DNA from: Thiopontia sp964551545
Lineage (GTDB): Bacteria > Pseudomonadota > Gammaproteobacteria > GCF-002020875
Assembly (NCBI GenBank): GCA_964551545.1
Contig: CAZKCT010000045.1
Location: forward strand, 1 to 15,264
Direction of reading: 5' to 3'
Length of the DNA: 15,264 nucleotides
The notes beneath the pieces were generated by a model. That model was not told the DNA's origin, did not search any database, and saw only the letters and a list, made by a program, of their open reading frames with translations. The translations under genes were made by a program, and so were the position numbers. Below, one piece after another: positions 13,816 to 15,264 of the stretch. How positions within the stretch are numbered: position 1 is the first letter of the stretch; the number at the start of each line of letters is the position of its first letter.

Positions 13816-14046
13816 ATGCTGACTATTGATCCAATGTCCGATCTCGTTGAGGAACACTTCGCCGTGGTCTACACCCCCTCACAGCGCCGCAAACGGTTTC
13901 CTGACAACTGTGTAGAGCTGGTTGAGGATCGACAAACCGCGATCGATATAGCTGCAAAAGAGGAGAACAGACATGCCGCACGCGTGCTGGGCCCTGCACG
14001 CTCTTCTGAAGGATTTATGCTCTACTATCTGCTACGTTGGCTCTAA
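13816..14046 (+). CDS. Small conserved-looking protein of unknown function
   Basis: 76-aa protein I cannot name. It starts with an acidic/hydrophobic segment (MSDLVEEHFAVVYTPSQRRKRF), continues with VELVEDRQTAIDIAAKEENRHAARVLGPARSSEG and ends in a hydrophobic FMLYYLLRWL. The mixture of helix-forming and conserved-looking residues suggests a folded cytoplasmic protein rather than a random frame. The start is uncertain: ATG 13816 has only AGAGAA upstream, and the Met six codons later (13834) has none. It is transcribed away from coxB, toward dsrA, with its own divergent region carrying an FNR-type site. The 178 bases to the next gene contain a fresh promoter, so it is probably not in the dsr transcript only. 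Confidence 0.6.
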   Translation: MLTIDPMSDLVEEHFAVVYTPSQRRKRFPDNCVELVEDRQTAIDIAAKEENRHAARVLGPARSSEGFMLYYLLRWL

Positions 14047-14123
14047 ATCATCAACAAACAACCCCTCTCTTCTTCCGCTTCAGTCCAGAACCCACAAAAA
14101 ATCGAATTTTTATAATTTGATAT

Positions 14124-14152
14124 TTGACATTTTTTTCCAGTTTCGATATATT
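14124..14152 (+). promoter_or_regulatory. Strong sigma70-type promoter for the dsr transcript
   Basis: A perfect -35 TTGACA (14124-14129) is followed after exactly 17 bases by TATATT (14147-14152), a five-of-six match to the -10 consensus. The region 14095-14155 is distinctly AT-rich compared with the surrounding genes. The expected start site is near 14159, giving a leader of about 65 bases before the 60-aa gene. It is the best promoter match in the window and should drive the 60-aa gene and dsrA. Confidence 0.75.
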
Positions 14153-14224
14153 CCTGACCATATTGGTTGGTTATTACCCTCCAATCCATCATTAATCATC
14201 GACTTAGATCAGGAGATACGCACC

Positions 14225-14407
14225 ATGAGAAGAGCAATCAAAGTATGGGGAGCCATCATGAAAGATGGTTCAGAGATTACCGAAGAGATCGAGGGTGTTG
14301 TTTCAGTCACCTGCCATCCCGATCGTTCTGTAACGACAACCGACCAGAACAATCAGCAGAAGAAGTGGGATGGTGAGTGGATCTCCTATAACCCACGCTA
14401 CAACTAA
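14225..14407 (+). CDS. 60-aa protein of unknown function immediately upstream of dsrA
   Basis: 60-aa hydrophilic protein, probably cytoplasmic, with no membrane segment. It reads MRRAIKVWGAIMKDGSEI, then EEIEGVVSVTC with the single Cys30, a polar stretch TTTDQNNQQKKWDGEW, and an aromatic end ISYNPRYN. The alternating pattern suggests a small beta-rich fold. I do not recognise a family, and it is not TusA, DsrE/F/H or DsrC. AGGAG at 14211-14215, nine bases before the ATG, makes translation very likely; a longer reading starting at 13973 would overlap the 76-aa gene and lacks such a site. It lies directly downstream of the strong promoter at 14124, and 90 bases separate it from dsrA, so it should be co-transcribed with it. 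Confidence 0.7.
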   Translation: MRRAIKVWGAIMKDGSEITEEIEGVVSVTCHPDRSVTTTDQNNQQKKWDGEWISYNPRYN

Positions 14408-14435
14408 TCCCTTCAACCAAACACAATAATAAATA

Positions 14436-14460
14436 GCTTCCGGGAGGCGATCCCGGAGGC
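14436..14460 (+). promoter_or_regulatory. GC-rich hairpin between the 60-aa gene and dsrA
   Basis: GCTTCCGGGA (14436-14445) pairs with TCCCGGAGGC (14451-14460) across a five-base loop GGCGA: ten pairs, one of them G-U. It is followed by A and C, not a T-run, so it is not a standard terminator. It could protect the dsrA messenger from decay or act together with the next hairpin as a control element. Confidence 0.65.
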
Positions 14461-14473
14461 ACCATGGAGTGCC
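14458..14473 (+). terminator. Possible weak terminator/attenuator hairpin before dsrA
   Basis: GGCAC (14458-14462) and GTGCC (14469-14473) form a 5-bp stem with a 6-base loop, directly followed by TTTATTCATTT. It shares GGC (14458-14460) with the 3' arm of the preceding hairpin, so the full forms of the two cannot coexist. The T-rich tail is interrupted, so termination would be partial. The dsrA ribosome site AGGAGA begins at 14485. Confidence 0.38.
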
Positions 14474-14497
14474 TTTATTCATTTAGGAGATGCAGAG

Positions 14498-15264
14498 ATG
14501 CAGGAAGAGAAAACCAAACTAAACGCAGTAACCCCTGCGTTGGACATTCCCACCCCGAATCTGGACGAGCTAGAGAAAGGCCCTTGGCCCAGCTATGTAT
14601 CCGGGCTGAAGCGTCTGGCAGCAGGTGATGCGGCACATGCGAAGATGATGCGTGGTGTCATCGGTACACTGGAACAGTCTTTCATTAACCGTCGCGGTTA
14701 CTGGAAGGGCGGTACCGTGGGTGTCGTTGGTTATGGCGGCGGTGTTATCCCCCGCTTCTCTGAGCTGAAGGATGACACAGGCGAAACCATGTATCCGGAC
14801 GCCCTGGAGTTCCACACCGTTCGCATCATGCCTCCTTGGGGAAACCACTACACCTCTGGCCTGCTGCGCAAGATGTGTGACATCTGGGAAGAGACCGGCA
14901 CTGGCCTCATCGCCCTGCACGGACAGTCTGGCGACATCATGTTTCAGGGGACTGACACCGATGGTGTCCAGGATGCCTTCAACAAGATGAACAGCCCCGA
15001 GACTTTCGAAGAGCTCGGCGTTGAGGATTTCCAATTGGATATGGGGGGCGCAGGCCCAGCGGTCCGCACCTCCGTCGCCTGTGTCGGCGCAGCCCGCTGT
15101 GAGCAGTCCTGCTACGACGAGGGTGACCTACAACGTGCCACCATCAACGAGTTCCTCGATGATCTGCACCGCCCAGCGCTGCCATACAAAATGAAGTGGA
15201 AGTTCTCGGGTTGCCCAAATGATTGCACCAACGCCATTCAGCGCGCAGATATGGCAGTGATCGG
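14498..15264 (+). CDS. dsrA: Reverse-type dissimilatory sulfite reductase alpha subunit (partial, 3' end outside)
   Basis: First 255 codons of a protein normally about 415-420 aa; it runs off the right edge. DsrAB is a cytoplasmic siroheme/[4Fe-4S] enzyme. In sulfur oxidisers it works in reverse, oxidising sulfane sulfur delivered by DsrC to sulfite. Visible: the DsrA N-terminus with GPWPSYVSGLKRL (28-40), RRGYWKGGTVGVVGYGGGV (65-83), the conserved FHTVRIMPPWGNHYTSGLLR (105-124), and the siroheme/cluster Cys motifs C-x5-C (Cys195, Cys201) and C-x3-C (Cys239, Cys243 in GCPNDCTN). The oxidative type is inferred from the overall resemblance to purple and colourless sulfur bacteria proteins and from the neighbouring aerobic oxidase; a tree would be needed to prove it. 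AGGAGA at 14485-14490 marks the ATG at 14498. Confidence 0.95.
   Translation, partial: MQEEKTKLNAVTPALDIPTPNLDELEKGPWPSYVSGLKRLAAGDAAHAKMMRGVIGTLEQSFINRRGYWKGGTVGVVGYGGGVIPRFSELKDDTGETMYPDALEFHTVRIMPPWGNHYTSGLLRKMCDIWEETGTGLIALHGQSGDIMFQGTDTDGVQDAFNKMNSPETFEELGVEDFQLDMGGAGPAVRTSVACVGAARCEQSCYDEGDLQRATINEFLDDLHRPALPYKMKWKFSGCPNDCTNAIQRADMAVI

Noticed and set aside
13973..14224. An 84-codon N-terminal extension of the 60-aa gene
   Set aside because: It would overlap the 76-aa gene, cross the promoter and the AT-rich region, and it has no ribosome site, whereas the ATG at 14225 has AGGAG at ideal spacing.
14464..14500. ATG in the loop of the second hairpin as an alternative dsrA start
   Set aside because: It is in a different frame from dsrA, and the known DsrA N-terminus fits the ATG at 14498 with its AGGAGA.

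Overview
The window looks like the chromosome of a sulfur-oxidising gammaproteobacterium of moderate GC content. Two things support this: the rluE-nudJ-mnmA gene order known from enterobacteria, and the first two thirds of a dsrA gene (siroheme sulfite reductase alpha subunit, of the type that sulfur oxidisers run in reverse) at the right-hand edge. Gene density is high and many neighbours overlap by ATGA, so most genes sit in a few tight operons. I see no tRNA, rRNA, CRISPR array, intact insertion sequence or phage gene.

Layout, left to right. (1) 66-2672, plus strand: a housekeeping RNA-modification operon, rluE, nudJ, mnmA and a secreted DUF302 protein. (2) 2673-4060, minus strand: a Rieske-type ferredoxin overlapping a TrpD-like (anthranilate phosphoribosyltransferase family) gene whose PRPP-site motif is not canonical. 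(3) 4194-6044, plus strand: a SafE/DsbD_2-type membrane protein with Cys motifs, followed by two unrecognised envelope proteins. (4) 6045-6283: a short gene-free stretch holding a transposase relic. (5) 6284-13553, minus strand: a complete structural aa3/caa3 cytochrome c oxidase operon, read coxB - coxA - 40-aa micro-ORF - ctaG - coxC - DUF2909 - SURF1 - SCO-like thioredoxin-fold protein - ctaB - 95-aa membrane protein. ctaA (heme A synthase) and a classical sco gene are not in it. (6) 13816-15264, plus strand: a 76-aa protein of unknown function, then a strong sigma70 promoter, a 60-aa unknown protein, a double hairpin and dsrA.

How it fits together: reverse Dsr oxidises stored sulfur to sulfite, and the electrons ultimately need a terminal oxidase. 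The caa3 oxidase, whose subunit II carries its own cytochrome c domain, is divergently placed next to the dsr region. Both divergent intergenic regions (4061-4193 and 13554-13815) carry a perfect TTGAT-N4-ATCAA palindrome, the consensus site of FNR/ANR-type oxygen-responsive regulators. This suggests that the SafE operon and the oxidase/sulfur region share redox control.

Most worth a second look: the unexplained 60-aa gene and tandem hairpins that form the leader of dsrA; the paired FNR/ANR sites; and a subunit I in which the K-channel Thr and Lys are displaced or replaced. I found no clearly new defence or mobile system. The novelty is in small unknown genes attached to sulfur oxidation and oxidase assembly, and in regulatory structure.
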